A program made the translations under genes and the position numbers. From DASQPA01 sp963757335 (GTDB lineage Bacteria > Acidobacteriota > Thermoanaerobaculia > Multivoradales > UBA5704), in NCBI GenBank assembly GCA_963757335.1, contig CAVWRJ010000025.1, positions 1 through 64,000 on the forward strand: a DNA stretch of 64,000 nt, written 5' to 3'. Position 1 is the first letter of the stretch; each line of letters begins with the position of its first letter. A model generated the notes under the pieces. That model was not told where the DNA came from. It saw nothing but the letters and a program-made list of their open reading frames with translations, and searched no databases. Positions 1-9,597 of the stretch are shown in pieces.

Positions 1-441
1 CTGGCCGAGCTTGATGTAGGTCGGCCCGAGGATCTCGAGCCGCCTTCTCAGCTGGACGGGGAAGGGGCGGTCGACGAGGCTCTTGTCGAGGAACGGCCGG
101 ACGAGGGCGGCGAGCAGCCGTTCGAGGTTCCAGAGGAGGCGAAAACCGCGCCCCTTGCCGAGGGCGGCCCCCTCCCGGGCATGGGCCACGAGCCCGGTGA
201 AGAGCAGGCCGAAGAGATGCCGCTGGATGGTGAAGAAGCGCCGCACCTGCCCGGCGGGCGGGGTGTCCGGCATCAGCTCGAACCCCTGGTAGCTCGGCGG
301 GGGAGGAGGCGCGATGCCGGCGGGGTTGCCGGGATTGCCGGCAATCCCGGCAATCCCGGCATCGTTCGGCGCGGGGGGCTCCGGCGTCAGCGCGACCGAT
401 ACGTCGAGCGGGGGCGCGGCTCGGGGTTCGGCCTCGATCAC
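1..441 (-). CDS. ABC1/UbiB (AarF) family kinase-like protein, N-terminal part
   Basis: The reverse strand reads out of the left edge and ends in LRRRLEILGPTYIKLGQ. This is the conserved N-terminal signature of the UbiB/ABC1/ADCK atypical kinase family, which supports isoprenoid quinone synthesis or lipid homeostasis at the membrane. About 147 residues are present and the catalytic part lies outside the window. I place the start at the GTG at 441, preceded by GGAGG about 12 bases upstream; an ATG at 273 is the alternative. Between them lies a low-complexity Pro/Ala/Gly/Asn stretch encoded by 9-bp repeats (AGIAGIAGNPGNPAGI), which is not part of the conserved family. The family assignment is firm and the start is uncertain. 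Confidence 0.8.
   Translation of the reverse strand, partial: MIEAEPRAAPPLDVSVALTPEPPAPNDAGIAGIAGNPGNPAGIAPPPPPSYQGFELMPDTPPAGQVRRFFTIQRHLFGLLFTGLVAHAREGAALGKGRGFRLLWNLERLLAALVRPFLDKSLVDRPFPVQLRRRLEILGPTYIKLGQ
328..360. repeat. 24-bp perfect palindrome plus 9-bp repeats
   Basis: Bases 328-351 form a perfect palindrome (GCCGGGATTGCC followed by its exact reverse complement). It runs into further copies of the 9-bp unit CAATCCCGG. The array lies inside the UbiB-like coding region and encodes Gly/Ile/Ala/Asn/Pro repeats. Similar short Gly/Pro-coding repeats occur in other genes of the window. Confidence 0.85.
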
Positions 442-857
442 GAGGGAGAGTCTACCTCCGGGATGGAGCCGGGGAGAAACCGGGGGATCTGGGGGGGACT
501 GGCCGGTTTGAATCCGAGGACGGGCGACTGGCTGCGCGAAGCGCCCGAAGGAGCCCGCCCGCAGGTTCAAACGGACCCAGTGTACCGACTTTGGGGAGAC
601 GAGGAGACAAAAAAAAAGGCGGCTCCATCTACACCGATGGTGCCGCGTGGAGGGGTATGGAGGGATCGGCCGGGGTGGGGCGTTGGTTCTTGGGGGTCCG
701 GCAGATCCCTTGACCCTGGAGGCATTCTGGACCCCTAAGATTACGCTCCGCATTACGGTGCTCGGGTGAACCCTTTTTAGTTCTCGCGGCCCGGCTCTCG
801 CCAGCTCCCAGGGCACTATGATGCGTCCAACTCTTACTACTGAAGTGGCGAGGTCGT
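442..857. other. Intergenic region with structured leader upstream of the UbiB-like gene
   Basis: No convincing gene lies in these 416 bases between two divergent genes. On the reverse strand, the side leading into the UbiB-like gene, there is an inverted repeat (693-699 with 729-735, GGGGTCC/GGACCCC). A terminator-like hairpin with a T-tract follows at 609-644. The arrangement resembles an attenuated leader or a small RNA with its terminator. I did not recognise a known RNA family in it. Confidence 0.5.
609..644 (-). terminator. Rho-independent terminator-like hairpin with T9 tract
   Basis: Read on the minus strand, GGCACCATC and GATGGAGCC pair around a six-base loop, with one internal A-A mismatch. 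After three bases comes a run of nine T. No gene ends just upstream on this strand; the next is the UbiB-like start about 165 bases downstream. It is therefore either a leader attenuator or the end of a small RNA transcribed from about 650-780. Confidence 0.7.
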
Positions 858-3800
858 GTGAGCCCGGCAGCGGCAGAGGGACGGGGACGGCAGGGAGCGG
901 CCCCCCAGGAGGGTCAGTGGAAGCGGACTCTCACCGCGCCGGCCCTCCTGCGGGTGCTCGCCCTCGCACTGGTGGTGGGGGCGGTCTTCGCGGTCTACCT
1001 GATCACCTGGGTGGCGAGCCGCGAGGCCTACTTCACGGCCCGCAACTTCCGCAGCCTCGCCGGGATCGGCAAGCAGATCGAGTCGATCATCGCCGTCCAG
1101 GGCGAGGCTCTGCGGCACGGCGAGCTGGGCAAGCGAGTCGAGACGGAACCGGTCGAAGTGGCCCACCGTGGCCAGCGACCGAAGCCGGTCCGCGTTCCTC
1201 TGTCGGTCGCCGGCCCCGCCGGCTCTGGCGGGCCGATCGAGCCGGTGCTGGGGTTCGAGGCCTACCCGGAGGGGGCCTACCTCGAGAGTCCGGGCGCCGG
1301 CTCGTCGCGGCGGCTGGCTTTAGGGGCGCTCATCGCGCCCATCCTGGCGCGCGACGCCTTCGACTATGTGATCGTGGCGGACGGGCGCGGCAACGTCCTG
1401 TTCGAAAAGGAGAACCGCGAGATCCGCCTGGCGAGCCTCGCCGGGCTCGGGAGTGGCGGCGGTAGCGGCAGTGGCGGCAGTGGCGGGAGCGCGGCCGGCA
1501 CCCTCCTCGGACGGCAGACCACCGCCCGGGTCCAGGGGATCGACATCTCCGGCACCCGCTACGATCTCTTCGTCGATCCCCTGCGGCTCCCGGTGGCGCG
1601 CGCCAAGCCGGACGAGGGCTTGAGCCCCTGGCTGGTCTGCGGGCTGGTGCGATCGAGCCGCTTCCGCACCGAGAGCCTGGCCCTGCCGCGGATGCCGCTC
1701 GTCGCCTTCGTCGCCCTGGTCGGTCTCCTCCTGCTCGGCTGGCCCCTCTTGAAGCTCGGCTCGATGGACCCCTGGGAGCATCTCTCCCGGCTCGATCTCG
1801 TCTGGCTCGGGACCTCCCTCTACTGCCTCCCCGCGCTCCTCGCCCTCGGGCTGTGGGGCGGCTGGCACCTCTACGGTCTCCATCGTCTGGTCGACGACGA
1901 CCTGCGCGGGCTCGCCGCCCGCATCGACGACAACCTCGGCCGCGAGATCGCGGCCTACGAGGGCCTGCTCGCCGAGGTCGACCGCTCGGCCGGACCGGCG
2001 GTGGATCGCCTGGCGCGGAGCCCGGCCCCGAGCACAGCCAGAGCCGAGCCGGAGGAACTGCCGCGGCGCCTGGCGCCCACCTTGAGCCGCCTCCCCTTCG
2101 CCAACGTCTACTGGGTGCGGCGGGACGGCTGCCAGTTCTACAAGCTCGACTTCGGGCCGCCGAGCAACCTGGTCGACGTCCGCGACCGGGAGTACTTCCG
2201 CGCCGTGGCTCGGGGGACCCGTCTGGAGCCGAACGCCGTCGCCGTCGAGTCCGTCCACTCCTGGTCGACGGGAGAGCCGGAGCTGGTCGTGGCGGTCGGC
2301 CGGGGGAACCCGGAGCTCCCGGTCCTCGCGGTGGCGACCCCCCTGGTCTCGCTGATCGACCCCGTCCTCCCGCGCGGCTTCGGCTACGCCGTCGTCGCCA
2401 GCCGGACGCTCGCCCAGGGGCGGCTGGCGGGCTCGCAGGGGACCGAGCTCGGCGATGTCCTCCTGCACTCCGACAAGCGGCGCAACCTGCGCGAGAACTT
2501 TCTCCAGGAGACGCCGGACGACCTCTGGCTGGGCGCCACCCTGGCCGCTCGGGAGACCGCGGTCGCCACCGTCGTCTACCAGGGCCAGTTCCGGCGGGTC
2601 TACACCCGCCCGCTGGCGGCCGGGGGAAGGCCCTGGTCGGTCGTCGTCTTCGCCGACTCCAGCCTGCTGACCGACTTCTCGCTTCAGGTCGTCGCCGACG
2701 CCACCTTCTCGGTGCTCCTCTACGGCCTCGCTCTGGGGCTCCTCATCCTCCTCTACTCGCGGGCCTTCGGCGGACGCGGCAGCAACTGGCTCTGGCCGCA
2801 GGGAGGCAAGCTCCGGGTCTACCCGGTCCTCGCCCTGCTCCTCCTCTCTCTCGCCCTCCTCGGTCTCCATCTCCGGGCGGCGGACCCCGCCGGGCTGCCG
2901 CTCTTCCTCGCCCTGGTGCCGGCGGTGGTCCTCCTCGCCGTGCACGAGGGGCTCGGCCGGCCGGGCCGCCTGCCGAGCTGGCGCCTGCGCGGCGTGGCCG
3001 CGGTCCTCCTCCTGGCCGGCACCGGGATCGCCGGCCTCCGCGCCTTCGAAGGCGCGGTACCGTTCTCCTTCTGGCTCCTCGCCGCGGCCGCGGCCGGCCT
3101 GCTCGCCGCTCTCGCCCCCGGGCTCACCCGGCCGCCCCGGGGGAGCGCCGGGCCCCTGCCGGCCGAGAAGATCGCGCGCGGCTGGCAGGTGCTCTGCCTC
3201 ACCCTCATCTCGTTCCTCGTCGGAGCCCTGCCCGCCGCCACCTTCTTCGACGTCGCCTTTACCGGCCAGCTCCAGCGGCTGGTGCGGAGCGACCAGGGCG
3301 ACATCGCCGGGCAGCTCGGGGATCGCCGGGCGCGGCTCGGCCGCGAGCTGAGCGAGGCGCTCCCGGGGGCGAACGCGGCGCGCGCGGCAGATGACACGGA
3401 CGCGGCGGCGAGCGGCCGCGCCGCGGCACCTCCGGCGCGCGGAAGGGAGCTGCAGCGGCGTCGGGGTCGCCTTTCCACCTCCGCCCGCGGCCGGTCTCGC
3501 GGTGCCGGCGGCGGCGATGCTGGAGGACCGGCTGGCGTTCGAACGCCCCTACCAGTACGGCTCTTTCTACTTCGACACCTGCGTCTGCCATCCGGTACCC
3601 GGTGCCGGCCCGGCGACGCCCGCCAGCCTGCGCCAGGACTGCTTCTGCCGGGAACCCGTTGCGCCCGGCGCGCCGCGGCGCAACTGGGACTGCCCGGGGA
3701 GCGGAAGAGCCCGCCGCCAGGCCGTGCCGCTCTCCGGCTGGCGGGAGTGGGGGTCGAACGATCCCGGTGCGATCTGCTTCGAGCGCGAGGGGAGCCTGGA

Positions 3801-4929
3801 GGGTGCCAAGGGGGATCGGGTGGCGGTCGTCACCCGGGTCCCGCAGGACCGGCTGGTGCCCTCGACTCTTCCCGGGCGTCTGCTCTTCGGGCTGGCCGCC
3901 GCCGCCGCCGTGGCCGGCCTGGCATTGGTCCTCCGCGCCGTCACCGGCCTCCTCTTCTTCTCGCCGGGGGCGCGGCCGGGGCCCGTCGCGAGCGGGGAGA
4001 GGGGAGAGCCGATCCACCTCGCCCTGGTGAGAAAGGAGCTGCAGCACCTTGGGGTCCCCCCTCGGAGCTGGGGTTGGGCGCTCGTCGATCTCCGGGCAGA
4101 GCCCGACGCCTGGCTCGGCCTGGGCGAGGAGGCCGGGGTGATCGTGGTCGACCCCTTCGACCAGCCGGGGGAGGCGGCGGAGAGGGCGCGGCGCTCCCTT
4201 CTCCAGATCGCTGGCGACCGGCGGCTCGTCCTCCTCTGCGACGCCCTGCCCAACCCGTTCCTCGCCGGGCCGCCGGAGGGGACGGAGAGTGCGGCGCCGG
4301 CCGTCTTCAGCGACGGCGACCGGCTGCGTTTCGCTTCCCGGGCCGAGCTCGCGGAGCGGCTCGCCCGCGACGCCCGCCTCTCCCACGACGGCGAGCGGCT
4401 CGAACGCTGGCTGGCGCGCCAGGAGGGTGCGAACCGGCGCCGCGCCCTGGATCTCGTGGGGGCCGCTCTCCGCCCGGTCTACGAGGCGCGCTGGGAGGCG
4501 CTCCAGCGGGGCGCGGGGGAGAGCAAGGCGGTCCAGGAGCACAAGCTGATGCTCCGCGCCCTGGTCCGGCGGAAGTGGCTGACCAGCAAGGCCAACCGGC
4601 ACCTCGACCGGCTCGCCGCCTGGGGGATGGTGACCCTCGATCCGCGGCCGCGCATCGTCCCCAGCAGCCAGGGCATCTTCCTCCGCAACCGCATCGCCGC
4701 CGAGGGGGCCGACGCCCTGCGGCTCCTCGACGAGCAGAGCCAGTGGCATCGCCTGCGGGGACCGCTCGCCATCGGCATCGGGCTGGTGCTCGCCTTCCTC
4801 GCCCTCACCCAGCGTGACCTGCTCAACAGCGCCGTCGGCACGATCGCCACCGTCGGCGGCGGCGTCGCCGCCCTGGCGCAGATGCTCTCGCACCTGCGCG
4901 GGGGCTCCAAGCAGAAAGGGGAACTCTGA
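858..4929 (+). CDS. Very large multi-pass membrane sensor-like protein (one frameshift)
   Basis: About 1,357 codons if joined. The GTG start at 858 is followed by a transmembrane segment near residues 30-50 and an extracytoplasmic region carrying a Gly/Ser repeat tract at about 1450-1495. Two further membrane segments follow, then a region resembling a dCache/CHASE ligand-binding fold (motif DVRDREYFRAVARGT), a cluster of hydrophobic helices, and a C-terminal half with more membrane segments at its end. No kinase, cyclase or methyl-accepting output domain is visible. The reading frame changes between about 3370 and 3480. Before that the real protein runs in frame with 858; after it the conserved text (FERPYQYGSFYFDTC onward) is in the next frame to 4929. 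The shift is probably an indel error, though two overlapping genes cannot be excluded. No specific function is recognised. Confidence 0.55.
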
Positions 4930-4955
4930 GCGGCCCCGGGCGAAGAAGCTGGGAG

Positions 4956-5688
4956 CTACCGTAGTGGCGGATCGTGCCTGATTCGCTCGGACGTCTCTTC
5001 CCCCCGCGCCAGCCGCTCGAGGAGCGCCCGGCGCTCCGCGGGGTCGCCGGGCAGGGGATCGATCCCCTGGCACCTCCCCTCGCGCACGGTGATCGCCCGG
5101 GTGGCCCGGGGGACGAACGGTTCGAGGTCGTGGGAGACGGCGACGACCGTGGCGCCGGCGGCGATCAGGCGGTCGATCCAGGCGAGGATGTCGTCTCTGG
5201 CGCCACGGTCCATGGCTTCCAGCGGTTCGTCGAGGAGGACGTGGGCCGGCTGGCCGATGAAGGCGGCGGCGAGGACCGCCCGCCGGCGCTGGCCCATGGA
5301 GAGCTCGCGCACCGAGCGGTGGGAGAGCGCGGCGAGGCCCGACCCGTTCCAGGGCCTCGGCCGCCGCCGTCCGCGGCTCGCCGCGCAGCCGGCAGACGAG
5401 GCCGAGGATCTCGCGGACGGTGGCGTAGGGGGTGAGGTCCGGCTGCTCGGGGACATAGGCGAGGCTCCGCCGCGCCGCCACCTCGGCGGTCCAGAGGTCG
5501 TGGCCGTCGATCTCCACCCGGCCGCGGTCGGGCATCTCCACTCCGGCGGCGATCTTCAAAAGAGTGCTCTTGCCACAGCCGTTCTGGCCGAGGAGGAGGG
5601 TCAAGCCGGGTCCTAAGTCCAGGTCGAGACCGGCGAGGACCGCCTCGCCCGGACCGTAGGAGAAGGAGATGCCGGAGAGCCGGATCAC
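4956..5688 (-). CDS. ABC transporter ATP-binding protein (one frameshift)
   Basis: ATPase subunit of an ABC transporter, about 244 codons. The N-terminal half (ATG at 5688) contains the Walker A GQNGCGKST. The signature LSMGQRRR, Walker B HVLLDEP and H-loop AVSHD lie in a different frame after about 5345. The shift corresponds to one extra C in the codons between ERVG and LAALSHRSV, so a single indel explains it. Every catalytic motif is intact once the halves are joined. The start overlaps the stop of the upstream membrane gene by four bases (ATGA), which indicates translational coupling with its likely permease. The cargo is unknown. Confidence 0.8.
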
Positions 5689-6938
5689 GAGGCGCTCCAG
5701 GACTGCGGATCGCCCACCGCCAGGTGGTGGAGCTCCAGCCAGCGGCTGACCTTCTGCCGGCGCTCGCGGGTCGCCGCTGCGGCCAGGATGGGGAGAGTCA
5801 GGGGGAGGAGGAGGAGCGCCAGCCAGGGGAGGAGGGCGAGGAGGGCCGCGGCGAGCCCCCCTTGAAGAAGGATCTCGCCCGCCGCGCCGGTGCGGCGCTC
5901 GGGGGCCCGGCGGAGAGCGCCGGCGGTGAGGGCAGCGAGGAAGGGGAGCGCCCCGGCGAGCGGCAGTAGGGCCCTGGGGGAGATCCAGGTGGCGCCGGCG
6001 AGGAGGGGGAGGGCGTGGGCGGTGAGGAAGAGGGCGTCCCTGCGGACCCGCTCGGCGGCCGAGCTGGGGAGGGAGCGAAGCCAGGGCCAGGCGGGACGGC
6101 GGGCGGCGAGCGCCTCCCCGATCTCGGCGAGGAAGAGGACGAGAGAGACCCCGCCGCCCAGGATGGCCGCGAGGAGAACATAGCGGGGTGGCAGCTCCGC
6201 CCGATTGTTGGCGACGAAGAGAGCGGCGGCGCCCACCGGGAGGAGGGCGACGACGTAGGCCTTGCCGAGCTTCCAGCCCAGGGCGCGCCAGGCGATCCGC
6301 GCCTCGAAGAGCCGCGCGCTCCCTTCCCGCCGGCGAGGCGGGCGGGCGCCGGCGCTGCCGCCAACTCTGCCGATCGAGCCGGCGAGGGCGTCCGCGGCGA
6401 CGAGGAGGACCAAGCCCGCGGCGATCGGCAGCAGGTGGCCACTCGCGGTCAGGGCGGCGGCGGGGAGGGCGAGAGCGCGGGTGACGAGAGAGCGCCGGGC
6501 GGGGACGGTGGCGACCGCCGCGGCGAGGGTCGTCCCGGCGAGGCCGAGGATCACTGTCGCCAGCGCCGCGCGGCCCACGACCGCGAGGCTGGCGAGCCCA
6601 GCGAGTCCGGCCCAGAGGGGGAGCTGGGCCACCGCCACGGCGAGGGTCGCCGCCCGCCGGTGGGCCACCCCCGAGGCGGGCAGGTGGCGCACCCAGCCGC
6701 TCAAGCCCCGGCAGACCCGGGGGGCGGCGGTGCCTGCTACGCCGAGGGCGGCCGCCGCCACCAGGAGACCCGAGCTGCCGCCGGTGAAGAGGGTGGCGGC
6801 GAGGTTGCGCAGGAAATCCTTCTCGAAGAACCCCGCCGCGCCGCAGGCGAAGGCGACGACCGGAGCCAGGACGCGCAGCGCCAGCCGGGCGCCGACCTGG
6901 AGGTGGAAGCGGACGAGGGCCGGGGAGGGGAGATCCAT
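5685..6938 (-). CDS. Multi-pass membrane protein, probable ABC transporter permease
   Basis: A 417-residue hydrophobic protein starting MDLPSPALVRF at the ATG at 6938; a longer open frame to 7073 looks non-coding. About ten to twelve Ala/Leu-rich transmembrane stretches are visible, and a charged cytoplasmic segment (RPPRRREGSARLFEARI) sits near the middle. It has no motif of a characterised permease family that I recognise. The four-base overlap with the downstream ATPase gene is the main reason to call it the membrane partner of an ABC exporter. Confidence 0.65.
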   Translation of the reverse strand: MDLPSPALVRFHLQVGARLALRVLAPVVAFACGAAGFFEKDFLRNLAATLFTGGSSGLLVAAAALGVAGTAAPRVCRGLSGWVRHLPASGVAHRRAATLAVAVAQLPLWAGLAGLASLAVVGRAALATVILGLAGTTLAAAVATVPARRSLVTRALALPAAALTASGHLLPIAAGLVLLVAADALAGSIGRVGGSAGARPPRRREGSARLFEARIAWRALGWKLGKAYVVALLPVGAAALFVANNRAELPPRYVLLAAILGGGVSLVLFLAEIGEALAARRPAWPWLRSLPSSAAERVRRDALFLTAHALPLLAGATWISPRALLPLAGALPFLAALTAGALRRAPERRTGAAGEILLQGGLAAALLALLPWLALLLLPLTLPILAAAATRERRQKVSRWLELHHLAVGDPQSWSAS

Positions 6939-7177
6939 GGCTCTAGGGTACGGTTCCTGGACGGGTTTGTTCTGCGGCTGCCTAGCGTGCCTCGCTGCTA
7001 GGCCCCTGCCGAGCGGTTGGCACCTGCCGGGCGCAGCACCTGTCGGGAACCGGCGCCCGTCACCTATCGGCACCTATCGGCGCACCGAACCGCCGCCCCG
7101 CGGCCAGGGTCGTGAGGCAAAGATAGACCGTCGCGGTCACCGAGAACGTATGGTAGCCTCCAGGGGAGGCTGCCCCC

Positions 7178-7588
7178 ATGGATCAAGACCTGATCGCCTA
7201 TCTCGACGAACGTTTTGGCGAGAACTCGAAGCATATCGACACTCTCCGACAGGAGGTCTCCGGCCTCCGACAGGAGGTCTCCGGCCTCCGCCAGGAGACG
7301 GCCGAGCGTTTCGAGGTGGTGGAAGGTGCGATCCGAGAGACTCACGTGGCGGTCGAGGGCCTGCGCGGAGACATCCAACTCCTTGCCGAAGGGATCATTG
7401 GCATGGAGGAGAAGGCGCAGTCTTTCCGCAACGAAGCGACCAGCCAGTTCGAGGAGGTCCGGAAATCGATCGAGCCCTATTTCCGACAGCTCGACCGTCG
7501 CGTTGTCTTGCTGGAGGACCGTGCCGCTCGGGAAGGCCAAGCTCCCCTGGACATCATCCGCGAGCGATTCGGCAAGAAAGCCGGCTGA
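7178..7588 (+). CDS. Small coiled-coil protein
   Basis: A 136-residue soluble protein starting MDQDLIAYLDERFGENSK at an ATG with GGGGAGG upstream. Nearly the whole length is predicted coiled coil: heptads of Leu/Val with Glu/Gln/Arg, including two tandem copies of the heptad RQEVSGL near residues 24-37. There is no signal peptide or membrane segment. The function is not recognisable. It could be a structural or DNA-associated protein, or an antitoxin-like small protein, but nothing nearby decides this. Confidence 0.65.
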   Translation: MDQDLIAYLDERFGENSKHIDTLRQEVSGLRQEVSGLRQETAERFEVVEGAIRETHVAVEGLRGDIQLLAEGIIGMEEKAQSFRNEATSQFEEVRKSIEPYFRQLDRRVVLLEDRAAREGQAPLDIIRERFGKKAG

Positions 7589-8056
7589 CGTTCCACCCCG
7601 GCCAGATCGCTCTTGCTTCGGTAACCCCACGAGTTGCATAAGAATCCCCTGCGGCCCGCTCCGAGCCTTCTGAGCGATCTCACTGCTTAGAACAGCAGGA
7701 GAAAACCAGCTGATCGGAGACTCAGGGGCATTGCCTGCGAGTTGGCGGCCTCCAATCCTCCAACTGGGTGGCACCTATCGGTTCTCCGCGCACCCTCTGA
7801 AGATCGTGCCCCTAGAGCCTACAGGCGACCGCCGAAGGGATTCAATCCCAACCTCTCCGGAGCTCGTGTGGCCGACATGATTGACACGGATTCTGAAAAG
7901 CCGTAAGTTGAAGCCCTATGACGCTTTAGGGGCTCCACGTTCGCCGCTGCTACTCCCAAGGGGGAGGCATCGCGGGCTGGCGGTGAGGCGGCTGAGGCGT
8001 CGAAAGCTAGGTTAGGCCTCACACCCAACACCAATGCGCACACGGAGAACCAAACG
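7589..8056. other. Intergenic region without a recognisable gene
   Basis: No supported coding region in 468 bases. A GGCACCTATCGG motif at about 7770 repeats one found in tandem near 7050-7080 upstream of the coiled-coil gene. Base composition falls towards 7900-8050. The right end carries the short repeat AAAGCTAGGTTAGGC just before the YCII gene. Confidence 0.5.
8003..8029 (+). repeat. Dispersed repeat, copy 1 (AAAGCTAGGTTAG)
   Basis: Contains AAAGCTAGGTTAGGC, a diverged copy of the element found again at 8583-8625 and 14419-14463. GTTAGGC at 8011 fits an integron core site, and ACCCAAC at 8023-8029 fits the inverse core consensus. They are in the wrong order and spacing for a complete attC site. 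Confidence 0.5.
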
Positions 8057-8500
8057 ATGACGAAGTATCTTGTTTCCTTCCCTGGGCCAGCGATGGACGT
8101 CCCTGACGAAGACATGGTTGCTGTCAGCGAAGCGGCGCACGCCGTCATCCGCGAAGCGAAGGATGCAGGCGTCTACGTGTTCGGTGGTGGCATCAACGAA
8201 GAAGTCGCACCGCAAATGGTCGCCGCAGATGGCACAGTCACGAACGAAACCTACACGCAGACCAAAGAGTTCGACGGCGGCTTCTGCGTTTTGGAACTTC
8301 CGTCTCGCGAAGCCGCAATTCAATGGGCGGCGAAAATCGCTCAAGCCTGCCGTTGTTCGCAGGAACTCCGCGAATTCCAGTATGACCCGAGAGTTGATCA
8401 GCAAGGCCGTAACCCGATACGACCGAGGAAGTCGTCTGCATCTGGCCTATCCATCACAATGCACAATGAACCGCCCAAAACGCCCGAATCGAACCAGTGA
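8057..8500 (+). CDS. YCII/DGPF-domain protein
   Basis: A 147-residue protein beginning MTKYLVSFPGPAMDVPDEDM. The YCII-related fold (a dimeric alpha+beta barrel, in some cases found fused to or encoded near sigma factors or catabolic enzymes) covers roughly residues 1-115. Its typical elements are GVYVFGGGI and GGFCVLELPSREAAIQWAAKI. The C-terminal 30 residues are polar and variable. GC content is clearly lower than in the neighbours. Diverged copies of a dispersed repeat lie just before and after the gene, so it has probably been acquired horizontally. The biochemical role of most family members is unknown. Confidence 0.8.
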   Translation: MTKYLVSFPGPAMDVPDEDMVAVSEAAHAVIREAKDAGVYVFGGGINEEVAPQMVAADGTVTNETYTQTKEFDGGFCVLELPSREAAIQWAAKIAQACRCSQELREFQYDPRVDQQGRNPIRPRKSSASGLSITMHNEPPKTPESNQ

Positions 8501-8582
8501 CACCGTGATTTTCAATCAGCTGCCCGGCCAGCCCAAGACGAACTTCCCTTACCCATGCCGCCCGCCCCAGGGGGTAGGGACC

Positions 8583-8625
8583 CGCCCGCCCTGAAAAGCT
8601 AAGTTAGCGCCTAGGCGGCCGCCCC
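8583..8625 (+). repeat. Dispersed repeat, copy 2 (GAAAAGCTAAGTTAGCGCC)
   Basis: About 43 bases almost identical to 14419-14463, sharing CGCCCGCCCTGA, AAAGCTAAGTTAGCGCCTA and GGCGGCCGCCCC, with two small indels. Both copies lie immediately downstream of a minus-strand gene. Confidence 0.8.
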
Positions 8626-8657
8626 GCCACTCCGGCCGCCTTACCCGCCCTCGCTCC

Positions 8658-8984
8658 TTAGGCTGCGGCCGAGAGGCGCCGGTTCATCACCCGCCAGAAC
8701 GTGGCCACTGCCTCGGGGACCCCGTCGAAGTAGTCCTCGAAAAAGCCAAGATCGTTCCAGGGTGGAGGATAGGCGTAGCGCTCGTTGTCTGCGCCGATGG
8801 TGCTCACCCAATCGGCGGGTTCGCGGGCATCGACCAAGTGGAAGAGGTCGGCCGGATAGAGGTAGGGTCGCCCCTGGTCGTTCAAGATTCGGAGATCATC
8901 GGCCTCGATGCCGAGGACCACGTAGGGTTGGTCCGGCGTCAAGTCCGGGGAGCTTGCATCCCGGTCGCGTAGCTTCACGATCAT
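8658..8984 (-). CDS. Immunity protein of an orphan polymorphic-toxin module
   Basis: A 108-residue acidic cytosolic protein starting MIVKLRDRDASSPDLTPDQ at the ATG at 8984. Its body (YVVLGIEADDLRILND, YLYPADLFHLVD, FFEDYFDGVPEAVATFW) matches a family I know only as small proteins encoded directly after RHS/CDI-type toxin C-termini. The ATG overlaps the TGA of the upstream toxin-domain gene by four bases, so the two are translationally coupled, as expected for a toxin and its antidote. The assignment rests on remembered family patterns and gene order. A neutral reading would be a hypothetical protein. Confidence 0.6.
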   Translation of the reverse strand: MIVKLRDRDASSPDLTPDQPYVVLGIEADDLRILNDQGRPYLYPADLFHLVDAREPADWVSTIGADNERYAYPPPWNDLGFFEDYFDGVPEAVATFWRVMNRRLSAAA

Positions 8985-9214
8985 CGTTCGGTAACCTGTT
9001 TGCGCTTCAGCTCCACTTGGCCGATGCCGGGGTGCTCGTACCAGTGAAGCTCGAAGGCTCCTTCGTCGTCCTCCAGTCGTGGGCTGCTCTTCTTGACCCA
9101 CCGAGCCGCCCTTCCACCGTAGTATGCCACCAGTCGCTCGACATCTCGAATGCGGCGGCCCTTCGCGATGACTCGCGACTGGGAGATCATCCCTGGGCTC
9201 AAGGTTGGAAGCAC
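8981..9214 (-). CDS. Orphan polymorphic-toxin C-terminal domain (short)
   Basis: A 77-residue frame with RRIRDVERLVAYYGGRAARW, VKKSS, ELHWYEHPGIGQVELK. This pattern occurs at the extreme C-terminus of RHS-repeat and filamentous-haemagglutinin toxins as the variable toxic tip. Here it stands alone: the sequence upstream (9215 onward) shows no RHS repeats or secretion domain. It is therefore a displaced toxin tip kept with its immunity gene, or a remnant of a larger gene. The activity is not known to me; the family is probably a small nuclease. The ATG at 9214 has no strong ribosome-binding site. Confidence 0.55.
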   Translation of the reverse strand: MLPTLSPGMISQSRVIAKGRRIRDVERLVAYYGGRAARWVKKSSPRLEDDEGAFELHWYEHPGIGQVELKRKQVTER

Positions 9215-9360
9215 GCCGCGGCATGATACTGCCTATCGGTGGGAGAAGATGGAGGGGGGAAGGCTTGCACCCTGCCTGCCCTCCGTTGCAAGTCGAGAGC
9301 AGCCGATGCTGGCGAAGCTGGCGTAGGTCCGATGGCCGAGGATGGCAGGCCGCCAACCCT

Positions 9361-9464
9361 GGGCGGCGATCAGAGCCCGGAACCGACCCGCAGCGGGCCA
9401 TCCATGCGGCAGTCTCCATGGGGTCTGCCGGATTCCGCTCTGTCCATGGGGTGTCGATGCTGCC
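9361..9464 (+). repeat. About 100-bp imperfect direct repeat, unit 1
   Basis: GGGCGGCGATC, GGAACCGACCCGCAGCGGGC, ATGCGGCAG and ATTCCGCT appear in the same order and spacing as in 9598-9702, with roughly three quarters of the bases shared by eye. Confidence 0.65.
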
Positions 9465-9597
9465 TGGCGCTCCGCGGGCGCCGTGGCTGGCTTCTCGCGC
9501 AGTCATTGTGCGGGTCTGGCGACGTCCTTCAATCCCAGAGCGGCGACCTTGCGCGAGCCGTGAAGCGCCTGGCGAGTCCCTGCTCGACCCCCTCGCT

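Noticed and set aside
692..735. tRNA, 6S or SRP RNA upstream of the UbiB-like gene
   Set aside because: No cloverleaf, no CCA end and no match to the conserved parts of 6S or SRP RNA that I could recognise.
7051..7785. GGCACCTATCGG motif as a regulatory repeat
   Set aside because: Only three short copies, two in direct tandem, with no consistent position relative to genes.
8003..8625. Integron gene cassette with attC sites around the YCII gene
   Set aside because: GTTAGGC is present at the first repeat, but the second repeat has GTTAGCG, no RYYYAAC follows the gene, and no integrase is visible. Kept only as a dispersed repeat.
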